From contig CAJTUG010000034.1 in NCBI GenBank assembly GCA_910579605.1, positions 13,899 to 23,751 of the forward strand: a stretch of 9,853 nucleotides of DNA. The letters run 5' to 3'. Below are positions 1 to 7,599 of this stretch, piece after piece; positions within the stretch are counted from its first letter, which is position 1; every line of letters starts with the position of its first letter. This stretch comes from an uncultured Muribaculaceae bacterium (GTDB lineage Bacteria; Bacteroidota; Bacteroidia; Bacteroidales; Muribaculaceae). The position numbers were made by a program, and so were the translations under genes. The notes under the pieces were generated by a model. It was not told where the DNA came from, ran no database searches, and saw only the letters and a list, made by a program, of their open reading frames with translations.

Positions 1-449
1 ATTCTGAACAGCGGAAGCGTGCGATGTTCTGTCTTGAGCGTGTAAACTTAAAAGGAGCAGAAGACAAGTACCCTGCAGAAATCTCGGGTGGTATGCAGAA
101 ACGAGTGGCAATTGCCCGTGCTATAGCTTTGAATCCAAAATATCTATTTTGCGACGAGCCAAACTCTGGGCTTGACCCAAAAACTTCTATTCTGATAGAT
201 GAGCTGTTGCGCGATATCACTCATGAGTATGGGATTACAACAGTGATAAACACACACGATATGAACTCTGTGCTTGGGATAGGTGAAAACATAATTTTCA
301 TAAACAAAGGTCACAGAGAATGGGTTGGAGACATGTCGCAGATTTATACGACATCTAATGAAGCTCTTAATAATTTTGTTTTTGCCACACACCTTTTCCA
401 GAAAGTGCGTGAATATGTAGCTGCCAACGAGAAACCCAGGCCTCAATGA
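1..449 (+). CDS. MlaF-like ABC transporter ATP-binding protein (C-terminal part)
   Basis: This is the C-terminal half of an ABC ATPase; its start lies before the window, and the first complete codon is at base 3. Visible are the ABC signature (ISGGMQKR, bases 84-107), Walker B with catalytic Glu (YLFCDEP), the D-loop (SGLDP) and the H-loop (NTHDMNSV). The Walker A motif would lie upstream. The signature GGMQKR, the THDMNSV stretch and the tail NEALNNFVFATHLF resemble the ATPase of the Mla/Mce-type phospholipid transport system, which drives lipid movement between inner and outer membrane from the cytoplasmic side. The permease (MlaE) and Mce substrate-binding protein, if linked, would be upstream and cannot be seen. 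The stop codon overlaps the holB start as ATGA, which suggests translational coupling. The ABC ATPase call is certain; the Mla assignment rests on motif resemblance only. Confidence 0.87.
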   Translation, partial: SEQRKRAMFCLERVNLKGAEDKYPAEISGGMQKRVAIARAIALNPKYLFCDEPNSGLDPKTSILIDELLRDITHEYGITTVINTHDMNSVLGIGENIIFINKGHREWVGDMSQIYTTSNEALNNFVFATHLFQKVREYVAANEKPRPQ

Positions 450-1567
450 GATTTGCAGATATTCCAGGTCATGAAGAAGTGAAAGCTCGCTTGCGCCATA
501 TGGTCGACAGCGGTCGTTTGCCTCATGCGCTTCTTTTGGAAGGACCATCGGGATGCGGCAAATTTGCTCTTGCCAGAGCTACCGCACAATATCTCCATTG
601 TGAGCGGCGCACTATTAATGGAGATTCGTGCGGCATGTGTCCATCGTGCTTGCAGCATCAAAGTTTTAACCATATAGATACTGTTTATTCTTTTCCTGTA
701 GTAAAGAAAAAAGGGAAAAAGACACTTTCAGATGATTGTATAGAGGATTTCCGCGATTTTATGAGATCAAATCCTTATATGGATTTTGACAAATGGCTTG
801 AGACATTAGATAATATCAATGCTCAACCTCAAATTTATGTAGAAGAAGGGACAGAACTGTTAAGGCGACTTACGTTCATGTCGCGAAAATCTGAATTTAA
901 AGTAGTTCTTCTATGGCTTCCTGAAAGGATGATGGTAGAAACGGCTAATAAGTTGCTAAAACTTGTAGAAGAGCCGTATGCCGACACCAAATTCATAATG
1001 GTAAGCAACAATGCACGAGAAATATTACCAACCATCTATTCTCGCTCGCAACGTATTGAGATAAAACGCTATTCCGACGAAGAGCTGGCTTTTGTACTTA
1101 AGGGTATGGGTATAGAGGCCGATACAGCAGCTGATCTTGCCAAAGTTGCCCAAGGGAATGTGAACGAAGCGTTGAAACTTAGCGGCTTAGCAACTGAAAG
1201 GACTAAAATGTTGGAATATTTCACATCTCTCATGCGTAAAGCTTATGCTCGAAAAGTAAAAGAATTGAGAGAATGGAGTCAAGAGGTTGCAACTATGGGT
1301 CGCGAACCAATAATGCAATTTTTAGATTATAGTAGCCGTCTTTTCCGCGAAAGTTTCCTTATGCATCTTGCAGTTGAAGATCTACTCACAATGAGTAAGG
1401 CCGAAAGGGAATTCGTAAATCGCTTTTTTCCGTTCATAAACGAAAGGAATGTAATAGATTTACTTTCTTTATTTGACCGAGCAAAAAATGACATATCCTA
1501 CAACGGCAATTCAAAAATCATACTCTTTGATTTGGCAATCAGAGTAATAATTCTTTTACGCAGGTAA
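446..1567 (+). CDS. holB: DNA polymerase III subunit delta'
   Basis: Delta' is the stator subunit of the clamp-loader complex that opens the sliding clamp at the replication fork. The 373-residue protein has an AAA+ fold. A P-loop-like GPSGCGK lies at residues 33-39, followed by Phe40 where an active ATPase would carry Thr or Ser. A zinc module is formed by Cys52, Cys62, Cys65 and Cys68. The segment ANKLLKLVEEP is the typical clamp-loader core, followed by a sensor-1-like VSNN and the SRSQ motif (199-202), which matches the SRC-type arginine finger that acts on a neighbouring subunit. The C-terminal third fits the helical collar domain. The long insert around residues 85-135, between zinc module and core, fits Bacteroidota delta' proteins as I know them. 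The start is fixed by the ATGA overlap with the upstream ATPase gene. The degenerate P-loop agrees with delta' being a non-hydrolysing subunit. Confidence 0.93.
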   Translation: MRFADIPGHEEVKARLRHMVDSGRLPHALLLEGPSGCGKFALARATAQYLHCERRTINGDSCGMCPSCLQHQSFNHIDTVYSFPVVKKKGKKTLSDDCIEDFRDFMRSNPYMDFDKWLETLDNINAQPQIYVEEGTELLRRLTFMSRKSEFKVVLLWLPERMMVETANKLLKLVEEPYADTKFIMVSNNAREILPTIYSRSQRIEIKRYSDEELAFVLKGMGIEADTAADLAKVAQGNVNEALKLSGLATERTKMLEYFTSLMRKAYARKVKELREWSQEVATMGREPIMQFLDYSSRLFRESFLMHLAVEDLLTMSKAEREFVNRFFPFINERNVIDLLSLFDRAKNDISYNGNSKIILFDLAIRVIILLRR

Positions 1568-1574
1568 TTTCAAA

Positions 1575-4547
1575 ATGCCGGAAACAAATTTTCTCAAATC
1601 TATAGCGCAATATTATGCTCAACCTGCAGAGGGAAAACCTCGTCGTGACTCTTTAATGTTTGTCCTGCCCAACAAACGCAGCGCAATGTTTTTAAAAAAA
1701 TACGTTGCAGAAACTATAAGAGGTGTTGCTATGATGCCACAGTTCATGACAATGCAAACCTTCCTGAGCCTCAATTCCCAGAATCCAGATGCAGATAACG
1801 ACGAGCTGCTCTTTATCCTCTATGATTCTTATCGCAAAGTAATGGAACATAGAGGTCAAGTTGAAACATCGCGGCAATTTGATTCTTTTGTCTTTTGGGG
1901 GAGTATGATGCTGTCGGATTTTGACGATATAGATAAATCTATGGTTAATGCCTATGATTTGTTTAAAAACCTGAAGAATGTAAAGGAAATACAAGCAGAC
2001 TATCTTACAGATGAGCAAAAAGATGTAGTTCGTCGTATATGGGGCGAAAGCCGATTAACAGCTCATGTAGACCAATTTTGGTTACATGTTTCGGGAGGAG
2101 ATACAAGCGAGACGTCTATGAGTTCCAAGTTTGTTTTTCTGTGGGAAATCTTGGCCGATATTTATGCGGAATTCAAGAAACAATTAGCAGACAAAGGGGT
2201 TTCGTCTGTTGGCGGCCTTTTCAGGCAGACAGTTGAAAAATTCAACAAGATGGAGCCATATGATGTTACTCCCGACCGTCATTACGTATTCGTAGGTTTC
2301 AATGATCTGTCGACAGCCGAAACATTAATTTTTGAACGTCTCCAAAAATTAAAATCAGCTTCATTTTTTTGGGATTTATCTCCTCTTCGCCTTATGGACG
2401 ACGGTAAAGAGTTTGCAAAACAAGCAATACCACTTAAGCGTTTGCAAGATCTGTCTAAACATTTCCCACAACCATCGGACTATGAGTTGGCAGAACCATG
2501 CACCAGGCCAGAGGTTTGTATTTATTCCGTCCCGTCTAACAACGGACAAGGCAAAGCGGTACATAATATATTGACCGATTGGTTAAAGGATAATTCTACA
2601 AACAAATTTAACCCCATAAACACAGCGATAGTCCTTCCCGACCAAAATTTATTGCTGCCTACCCTTTTCTCGTTGCCAGAAGAAATTGGAGCCGTAAACA
2701 TATCCATGGGATTATCGTTTAAGAGTACGACCTTTGCCGGCTTGTTGCGATCAATTATCAGCATGCAATTGCGAGCCAGAGAGATCAATAATCAATTCCA
2801 CTATTTTTACGAAGATATTACAGCCGTTCTCAACCATCCTCACCTAAGGGCAATAGCTCCTGAAGAAGCCGATGAAATTCAATCAAAAATCGCAGAGCGT
2901 AAATTATATAATGTCAATGCTCTTTTATTGGTTCAAGACTACCCGAATTTGTCGGCAATTTTTTCGCCAGTCCATAATTGCAATAATGTAGCACAAGTAA
3001 GTGAATACTTAATAACACTCCTTGATTTTCTTGCATCCGCAATAGAAGAGCGAGGTAAAAATCCAGGATTTGAGGTTAAGGCAATCCATTATTTCAAAGA
3101 ACAAACAGAAAAGCTTACAGGGCTTATCAGGCGCTATAATGTTGAGATGACAGATAAAACATTTTTGCACCTCTTTGAGAAGCTTTTCAATAACAGGGGG
3201 CTGACAGTGAGCGGTACGCCTCTTAGAGGATTGCAAATATTAGGCGTACTTGAGACTCGTGGGCTTGATTTTGACAATGTGATTGTATTGTCGATGAATG
3301 AACAGATTTTCCCAAAGAAACAATATACTAAAACCATGATTCCAAATAATTTGAGGCTTGGTTATGGGCTTCCGGATTTTGAAAATCTGGAGTGGACATA
3401 TGCATATTGTTTCTACCGTTTGATTTCAAGAGCCAAAAGAGTGGCGCTCCTTTATGATTCAAGATCGGAAGGCAGGGGGAAGGGCGAAATGTCAAGATAC
3501 CTATCTCAAATGCAATACCTCATGCCTGCTATTAACCCGGATATTAAATCGTTTTCATATTTATCTGATCCTGTAGATGAGGGAAATATTGAGATAGTTA
3601 AAGATGAGGTTGTGATGGCAGAACTAAACGAATTCAGAGCCGGAGGGAGCTTATCGCTTTCGGCTTCAGCTTTGAAGGACTTTAAGAAATGCTCTCTCAA
3701 ATTTTATTTATGCTATGCAAAAAGATTCAGAAACACCAACGAACTTGTAGATTATGTAACAGCTGCGGAGCATGGCAATATTATCCATTCATCCATTCAG
3801 GATATATACGAGAGATATAAAGGACAAGTAATTGATGCAGCTTTAATAGAAAATTGGATTGCGCCAGAGAATCCACTGATTTCTGAGATTGTCCGTAAAA
3901 ATCTCATAGAAGAGCATTATTACAGCTATCGCAATAATCCCGAGAATCTGCCTTCTGAGGCAAAAATTACATGTGAAATAATTGAGGCTGTGGTAAGAGC
4001 AGACCTAAAAGCAGAATTGAATACATATTGTAATCCAAGCTTTGTGTTTGAGGGTACAGAAGTTAGGCCTGAGACCTCGGTATGGCATATAGAACCTGGA
4101 TTGGATGTCAATTTCAAAATGTTTATAGACAGAGTTGACAAAACTAATCAAGGATTACGATTCGTGGATTTTAAAACAGGGTCTGATAAGACGTCGGTTT
4201 CGTCGGTTAGTAATTTATTCTCCTCAAACCACTCTACCGATGGTATTTTCCAACTTTTAACCTATGCAGAAGCATATGGGAAAATGGTAGACGCAAATGT
4301 AGAAATCGAGCCTGTTATTCATCCTACCCGAGTATTGTCGGCTAACGAAACTATCCCTCCTATCGTAATAAATAAAGAGGAAATACATTCATATAGCCAG
4401 ATAGCTGACGAATTCCGGCCTAAAATCAATGATTTAATAAAACAAATTTTTGACCCGTCAAAACCACTTAAACAATGTGAAAAAGCCTCGGACTGCGCTT
4501 ATTGTCCATTCTTGACATTGTGTGGAAGAGTGGTTCCGGAATATTAA
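1575..4547 (+). CDS. AddB-like protein: inactivated helicase plus PD-(D/E)XK Fe-S nuclease
   Basis: This 990-residue protein resembles the B subunit of AddAB-type helicase-nucleases, which resect double-strand breaks for recombination. The N-terminus (MFVLPNKRSAMFLKKYV) aligns with the start of a UvrD-like domain but shows no Walker A motif, so the helicase part should be inactive. A remnant of the late helicase motifs is ILGVLETRGLDFDNVIVL, from about residue 555. The C-terminal RecB-family nuclease is complete: G734 and H738 (HGNIIH), D852 (IDRVD), D865-F866-K867 (DFKTG) and the Q893/Y897 motif (FQLLTY). An iron-sulfur staple is predicted from C706 together with C974, C977 and C983, the spacing known for AddB; C968 is an extra cysteine. 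The gene begins 7 bases after holB and ends 6 bases before hemW. No AddA-type helicase gene lies beside it within the window. The nuclease family is secure; full AddB equivalence is inferred. Confidence 0.88.
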   Translation: MPETNFLKSIAQYYAQPAEGKPRRDSLMFVLPNKRSAMFLKKYVAETIRGVAMMPQFMTMQTFLSLNSQNPDADNDELLFILYDSYRKVMEHRGQVETSRQFDSFVFWGSMMLSDFDDIDKSMVNAYDLFKNLKNVKEIQADYLTDEQKDVVRRIWGESRLTAHVDQFWLHVSGGDTSETSMSSKFVFLWEILADIYAEFKKQLADKGVSSVGGLFRQTVEKFNKMEPYDVTPDRHYVFVGFNDLSTAETLIFERLQKLKSASFFWDLSPLRLMDDGKEFAKQAIPLKRLQDLSKHFPQPSDYELAEPCTRPEVCIYSVPSNNGQGKAVHNILTDWLKDNSTNKFNPINTAIVLPDQNLLLPTLFSLPEEIGAVNISMGLSFKSTTFAGLLRSIISMQLRAREINNQFHYFYEDITAVLNHPHLRAIAPEEADEIQSKIAERKLYNVNALLLVQDYPNLSAIFSPVHNCNNVAQVSEYLITLLDFLASAIEERGKNPGFEVKAIHYFKEQTEKLTGLIRRYNVEMTDKTFLHLFEKLFNNRGLTVSGTPLRGLQILGVLETRGLDFDNVIVLSMNEQIFPKKQYTKTMIPNNLRLGYGLPDFENLEWTYAYCFYRLISRAKRVALLYDSRSEGRGKGEMSRYLSQMQYLMPAINPDIKSFSYLSDPVDEGNIEIVKDEVVMAELNEFRAGGSLSLSASALKDFKKCSLKFYLCYAKRFRNTNELVDYVTAAEHGNIIHSSIQDIYERYKGQVIDAALIENWIAPENPLISEIVRKNLIEEHYYSYRNNPENLPSEAKITCEIIEAVVRADLKAELNTYCNPSFVFEGTEVRPETSVWHIEPGLDVNFKMFIDRVDKTNQGLRFVDFKTGSDKTSVSSVSNLFSSNHSTDGIFQLLTYAEAYGKMVDANVEIEPVIHPTRVLSANETIPPIVINKEEIHSYSQIADEFRPKINDLIKQIFDPSKPLKQCEKASDCAYCPFLTLCGRVVPEY

Positions 4548-4553
4548 GCAGGT

Positions 4554-5639
4554 ATGGCAGGAATCTATCTACATGTGCCTTTTTGCAGGGCAAAATGTGC
4601 ATACTGCGATTTTTTCTCTATAGCAAACCCCCGTTATCTGGAAAAATGGGCAGATGCGGTAGCAACAGAATTCGCAAACAGAATACATGAATTGTCGGGG
4701 TGTAATATATCAACTCTATATTTTGGGGGCGGCACACCGTCAATGTTGCCTGATCCTATTTTTGCAAACCTTTCTCAATTGCTTTATACCCATGAAATAG
4801 TTGAATTCACCGTAGAAGCTAATCCCGAGGATATCACAAAAGAGAAAGTAAGCTTTTGGAAAAGTAGAGGTGTAAATAGGATTAGCATAGGCATACAGTC
4901 TTTGGTAGATTGCGAGTTGGAAAGCATAAACCGACGACATTCTGCTCAAGACGCTATTAATGCCATTGATATGATACATCAATCGGGTATTGAGAATATA
5001 AGTTGCGATTTAATATACGGTTTGCCCCGGCAAAGTTTAAACTCCTGGGAATATTCTGTCGGTAAAATACTTGAACAACATCCCACGCATTTATCAGCAT
5101 ATTGTTTAAGTTATGAGGAAGGAACCTTGCTCACCCGTCGACTGATTGAAGGAAAAATCCACGAAACAGCCGACGACGTCATAGAGGCTATGTATAACTC
5201 GCTGTGCTCTATGACTGCCACAAACGGTTTTGAACATTATGAAATTTCTAATTTTGCATTAGCAGGCTATAGGTCGCGTCATAATTCTGCATATTGGACT
5301 TTAGAGCCATATTTGGGGCTTGGCCCTGGAGCTCATTCTCTTGATAATATTGGAACTCGTCGGATTAATTTACCTGATATAAAGAAATATATTTCTGATT
5401 ACAAGTCTATTTGCTTAATAGAGGCCGAAAGTCCCCAAGATAAGCTCAACGACCTAATAATGATAAAATTGCGCACTTCTGAAGGAATAAAAATATCTGA
5501 ATGTACAAACGAAATCCTGTCACAAGCATCAAAACATTTGAGATATGGAAATTTAGAAAGTGACGGGACTAATCTCTATATTCCCGAAAATCGTTGGCTT
5601 ATGGCAGATGCCGTAATACGCGATTTATTTGTTGAATAA
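4554..5639 (+). CDS. hemW: Radical SAM family heme chaperone HemW
   Basis: HemW binds heme and is thought to deliver it to respiratory hemoproteins. It carries a radical SAM [4Fe-4S] cluster but is not a coproporphyrinogen dehydrogenase. The cluster motif is at the very N-terminus: C11, C15 and C18 in CRAKCAYCDF. The residue after the motif region is Phe20, whereas true HemN has a further Cys there. Also visible are the SAM-binding GGGTPS (58-63), VEANPED, the typical HYEISNFA (228-235), RHNSAYW (242-248) and LGPGAHS. The C-terminal HemW domain follows and ends in a winged-helix-like region. At 361 residues it is slightly shorter than the Escherichia coli and Bacillus proteins, which are near 378. 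The start ATG is 6 bases after the preceding stop and places CxxxCxxC at the usual distance from the N-terminus. Many databases label such proteins as coproporphyrinogen III oxidase, which the motif argues against. Confidence 0.94.
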   Translation: MAGIYLHVPFCRAKCAYCDFFSIANPRYLEKWADAVATEFANRIHELSGCNISTLYFGGGTPSMLPDPIFANLSQLLYTHEIVEFTVEANPEDITKEKVSFWKSRGVNRISIGIQSLVDCELESINRRHSAQDAINAIDMIHQSGIENISCDLIYGLPRQSLNSWEYSVGKILEQHPTHLSAYCLSYEEGTLLTRRLIEGKIHETADDVIEAMYNSLCSMTATNGFEHYEISNFALAGYRSRHNSAYWTLEPYLGLGPGAHSLDNIGTRRINLPDIKKYISDYKSICLIEAESPQDKLNDLIMIKLRTSEGIKISECTNEILSQASKHLRYGNLESDGTNLYIPENRWLMADAVIRDLFVE

Positions 5640-5653
5640 AAAGAAAGCTACAC

Positions 5654-6457
5654 ATGCCAGTAATTCATGTAGAAAAACTTGATCATCCCGGTCTTGAAAT
5701 TTTTGCCGGATTGACAGAAGCCCAGTTAAGAAATAGAAAAAATCCGTCGGAAGGATTGTTTATTGTAGAAAGTCCTAAAGTAATACGCACGGCATTGTCA
5801 ACAGGTCAAAAGCCAGTTGCATTGCTCTGCGAAGAGCGACATCTCACAGGCGACGCATCAGACATTGTAGAGATGTGTGGAGACATACCAATCTATACAG
5901 GGAATCGACAAATTTTATCGGAGCTTACCGGTTATACTTTAACCCGCGGAGTTTTGTGTGCAATGCATAGACCAGAACAACCGGAGATTTCGCAGATTTG
6001 TAAAAATAGCCAAAGAATAGTAGTTATAGACAGCGTTGTAGACAGCACAAATATAGGAGCAATATTCAGGTCTGCCGCAGCCTTAGGCATTGACGGCGTA
6101 ATTCTCACTAAAACATCTTGTGATCCTCTGAATAGAAGGAGTGTTCGGGTATCTATGGGTTCTGTCTTTCTTGTGCCATGGACGTGGATAGACGGCCCGA
6201 TTCAACAGCTCAATGATTATGGATTTAAAACTGCGGCTATGGCGCTGACCGACAAATCGGTGTCTATAGACAATCCACAACTTTGTGATGAGCCTCGTTT
6301 AGCAATAGTAATGGGTACTGAAGGCGACGGATTGGCCTCAAATGTTATTGCAAATGCAGACTATACCGTTCGCATTCCTATGTATCATAACGTTGACTCC
6401 CTTAATGTAGCGGCCGCTGCTGCAGTAGCGTTTTGGCAACTTAGGAAAAGAAATTAA
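5654..6457 (+). CDS. TrmH/SpoU family RNA 2'-O-methyltransferase
   Basis: A SPOUT-class enzyme that transfers a methyl group from SAM to a ribose 2'-OH in tRNA or rRNA. Residues about 20-105 form the N-terminal substrate-binding domain typical of the family (LRNRKNPSEGLFIVESPKVI). The catalytic trefoil-knot domain follows, with all three motifs present: motif 1 NIGAIFRSA (133-141, with Asn133 and Arg139), motif 2 IVMGTEGDGL (218-227, with Glu223) and motif 3 IPMYHNVDSLNVAAAAAVA (from residue 241). The 267-residue length is normal for the subgroup that has a separate N-terminal domain. The substrate nucleotide cannot be told from the sequence, so no specific symbol (trmH, rlmB, tsnR) is given. 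It begins 14 bases after hemW behind a weak purine-rich stretch (AAGAAAG) and appears to be the last gene of the plus-strand cluster. No clear hairpin terminator follows it. Confidence 0.92.
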   Translation: MPVIHVEKLDHPGLEIFAGLTEAQLRNRKNPSEGLFIVESPKVIRTALSTGQKPVALLCEERHLTGDASDIVEMCGDIPIYTGNRQILSELTGYTLTRGVLCAMHRPEQPEISQICKNSQRIVVIDSVVDSTNIGAIFRSAAALGIDGVILTKTSCDPLNRRSVRVSMGSVFLVPWTWIDGPIQQLNDYGFKTAAMALTDKSVSIDNPQLCDEPRLAIVMGTEGDGLASNVIANADYTVRIPMYHNVDSLNVAAAAAVAFWQLRKRN

Positions 6458-6541
6458 AGATTATTTCTATTCTGCAGTCGACTAAGCAATATAGTAACGA
6501 AATAATAATAGATACACCAATTTAATCTGAAATTATTTACG

Positions 6542-6549
6542 TACTTTTG
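6542..6549 (+). promoter_or_regulatory. Bacteroidota-type -7 promoter element TAnnTTTG
   Basis: The octamer TACTTTTG matches the TAnnTTTG -7 consensus of the Bacteroidota housekeeping sigma factor. A weak -33 candidate, TTTA at 6521-6524, lies 17 bases upstream; the usual TTTG is missing. Transcription would begin near 6554-6556, giving a leader of only about 13 bases before the ATG at 6568. This excludes a TTG start at 6547, which would sit inside the promoter. The rest of the 6458-6567 gap is AT-rich, and I see no other gene or hairpin in it. Confidence 0.6.
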
Positions 6550-6567
6550 CAATATAATTATTTAATT

Positions 6568-7008
6568 ATGAAAAAAATAAATACAAATATACTTTTATTA
6601 TTTATTCTTATTTTTCTTTCGTCCTCAGAATGTTCTGACGGTCCTGATGCGAACACAATTGATGTAAATGCTTGGAGCGTTAATATACCATCAGATGGTG
6701 GTGAATTTGTATTTATATGCGAGAATTACCCTTATTGGATGATTGAAAAAATTCTTGTAGTCGAGGGGGAAATAGAGGAAATGATATATCCTCAATTTCA
6801 GTCTTGTGATGACGTCTGTTCTTATGCCAATGAATGGTTGACAATAACTATTCCTGCTGAAAGTAAGAACAAATTGAAAGTTGAGATGAAACCGTATACC
6901 GAAGGAACATCATTAGGCCGAGGGGCGGAGATAGAAATGAAATATAATGATGCAAGATTAACACTCTCAGCAACCCAATATTCTATGAATTCTCCATCAT
7001 TTGATTAA
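6568..7008 (+). CDS. Small exported BACON-like protein, possible lipoprotein
   Basis: A 146-residue protein of unknown function. The N-terminus (MKKINTNILLLFILIF) is a clear export signal: two lysines, then a hydrophobic stretch to about residue 17. Cys22 could be a lipidated cysteine, but the preceding residues SSSE put Glu at -1, which is not a canonical lipobox; cleavage by signal peptidase I near SSS/E is an alternative. The mature part is mostly predicted beta-strand. Residues 36-137 resemble BACON-type beta-sandwich domains of Bacteroidota: W36..IPSDGGEFVF, then EW90LTITIP, KLKVEMKPYTEG, Arg118, and a closing strand ending SATQ (134-137). Such domains usually sit in larger surface proteins, so a standalone copy is unusual. 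Cys51, Cys80 and Cys84 remain in the mature protein. The gene has its own promoter and stands alone between two gene clusters. The BACON assignment rests on pattern, not on a search. Confidence 0.72.
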   Translation: MKKINTNILLLFILIFLSSSECSDGPDANTIDVNAWSVNIPSDGGEFVFICENYPYWMIEKILVVEGEIEEMIYPQFQSCDDVCSYANEWLTITIPAESKNKLKVEMKPYTEGTSLGRGAEIEMKYNDARLTLSATQYSMNSPSFD

Positions 7009-7074
7009 TTGGTATTTTTCTTTAATCAGCTAAATATGCTGTTTTTCTGAAACAAACAAATTTCATATTGTTGC

Positions 7075-7117
7075 AAAAAGCGGCGGTAGAAAAACAAATT
7101 TTCTGCCGCCGCTTTTT
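7075..7117. terminator. Bidirectional rho-independent terminator
   Basis: A 19-base-pair inverted repeat: AAAAAGCGGCGG at 7075-7086 pairs with CCGCCGCTTTTT at 7106-7117, the stem continuing inward to 7093 and 7099 with one G-U wobble (7087/7105). The loop is 5 bases (7094-7098). A GC-rich core is flanked by an A-run on one side and a T-run on the other, so both transcripts end in a U-tract. It lies 66 bases after the BACON-like gene and 11 bases after the META-domain gene, which converge here, and should stop both. Confidence 0.93.
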
Positions 7118-7128
7118 ATGCTGTAGAT

Positions 7129-7587
7129 TTATTTTTTGAGCAATATGTATGCTTCTGATGAAGAATTGAGACGCAAGACAGTGTCGTTCAATACATCGAT
7201 AGTATTTATCTGAGGAAGGACTTGCATGAGAGAACGTTCTACATCTTCGTTTTCGCAAGCCATTCTTGTAGACATAAAATTAGAGAAAACTATTGAATCT
7301 CCATTCAAGATATACTGTCCACCAACTATATTACAATTGGTACTTGCGCTGAATAAACTATCAGAGCCAAAAGAAATAGATTGAGTAACATCGGGAGTTA
7401 TTTCGGATGGACGTACATATGTAGTATCGTCGATTACGATGTTTTCTATTTCCCAGTCGCCAACGATTTCGGTAGTTTCAACAGGGTCTGTACTTTCTTC
7501 AACTACTTTTTTTGCGCAAGAAGACAACGATGCGCCTACAATTAACAAAGCTACTGCAGCTTTTACTGACATTTTAAAATTGACCAT
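7129..7587 (-). CDS. META-domain lipoprotein (HslJ-like)
   Basis: A 152-residue envelope lipoprotein. The signal peptide ends in a clear lipobox, L21-S22-S23-C24, so Cys24 should be lipidated and the protein anchored in a membrane, probably the outer one. After an acidic linker, residues about 40-151 form a META domain, the fold of Escherichia coli HslJ: GDWEIENI, FSASTNCNIVGGQY (79-92), STRMAC (106-111), a following Glu-rich helix, and TVLRLNSSSEAYILL at the end. Cys85 and Cys111 occupy the conserved pair of positions in the family. META proteins are linked to heat shock, novobiocin resistance or protease inhibition in various bacteria, but no role can be assigned here. ATG at residue 1 or at residue 6 (MSVKAAVALL) could be the start; both give a working signal peptide. 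The gene lies 12 bases after the nitroreductase gene and is probably co-transcribed with it. Confidence 0.87.
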   Translation of the reverse strand: MVNFKMSVKAAVALLIVGASLSSCAKKVVEESTDPVETTEIVGDWEIENIVIDDTTYVRPSEITPDVTQSISFGSDSLFSASTNCNIVGGQYILNGDSIVFSNFMSTRMACENEDVERSLMQVLPQINTIDVLNDTVLRLNSSSEAYILLKK

Positions 7588-7599
7588 TATTATTATGTT

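Noticed and set aside
144..548. Open frame on the minus strand opposite the MlaF-like gene and the holB start
   Set aside because: It lies fully opposite conserved coding sequence, has no family resemblance, and its composition follows from the real genes.
1692..2018. Minus-strand open frame within the AddB-like gene
   Set aside because: An antisense shadow of a clearly conserved long gene, with no start signal or recognisable product.
4188..4210. Short direct repeat GTCGGTT inside the AddB-like gene
   Set aside because: A chance repeat of codons for Ser and Val within an intact reading frame.
4554..5639. Oxygen-independent coproporphyrinogen dehydrogenase (HemN)
   Set aside because: The N-terminal motif CxxxCxxCDF lacks the extra Cys of HemN, and HYEISNFA plus RHNSAYW are HemW features.
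6547..6567. Extended TTG start for the BACON-like protein
   Set aside because: The TTG is the end of the -7 promoter element, and the extension would place seven residues before a normal signal peptide.
6458..6567. Small RNA or terminator in the gap after the methyltransferase gene
   Set aside because: I could find no stable inverted repeat or T-run; only the promoter near its end is supported.
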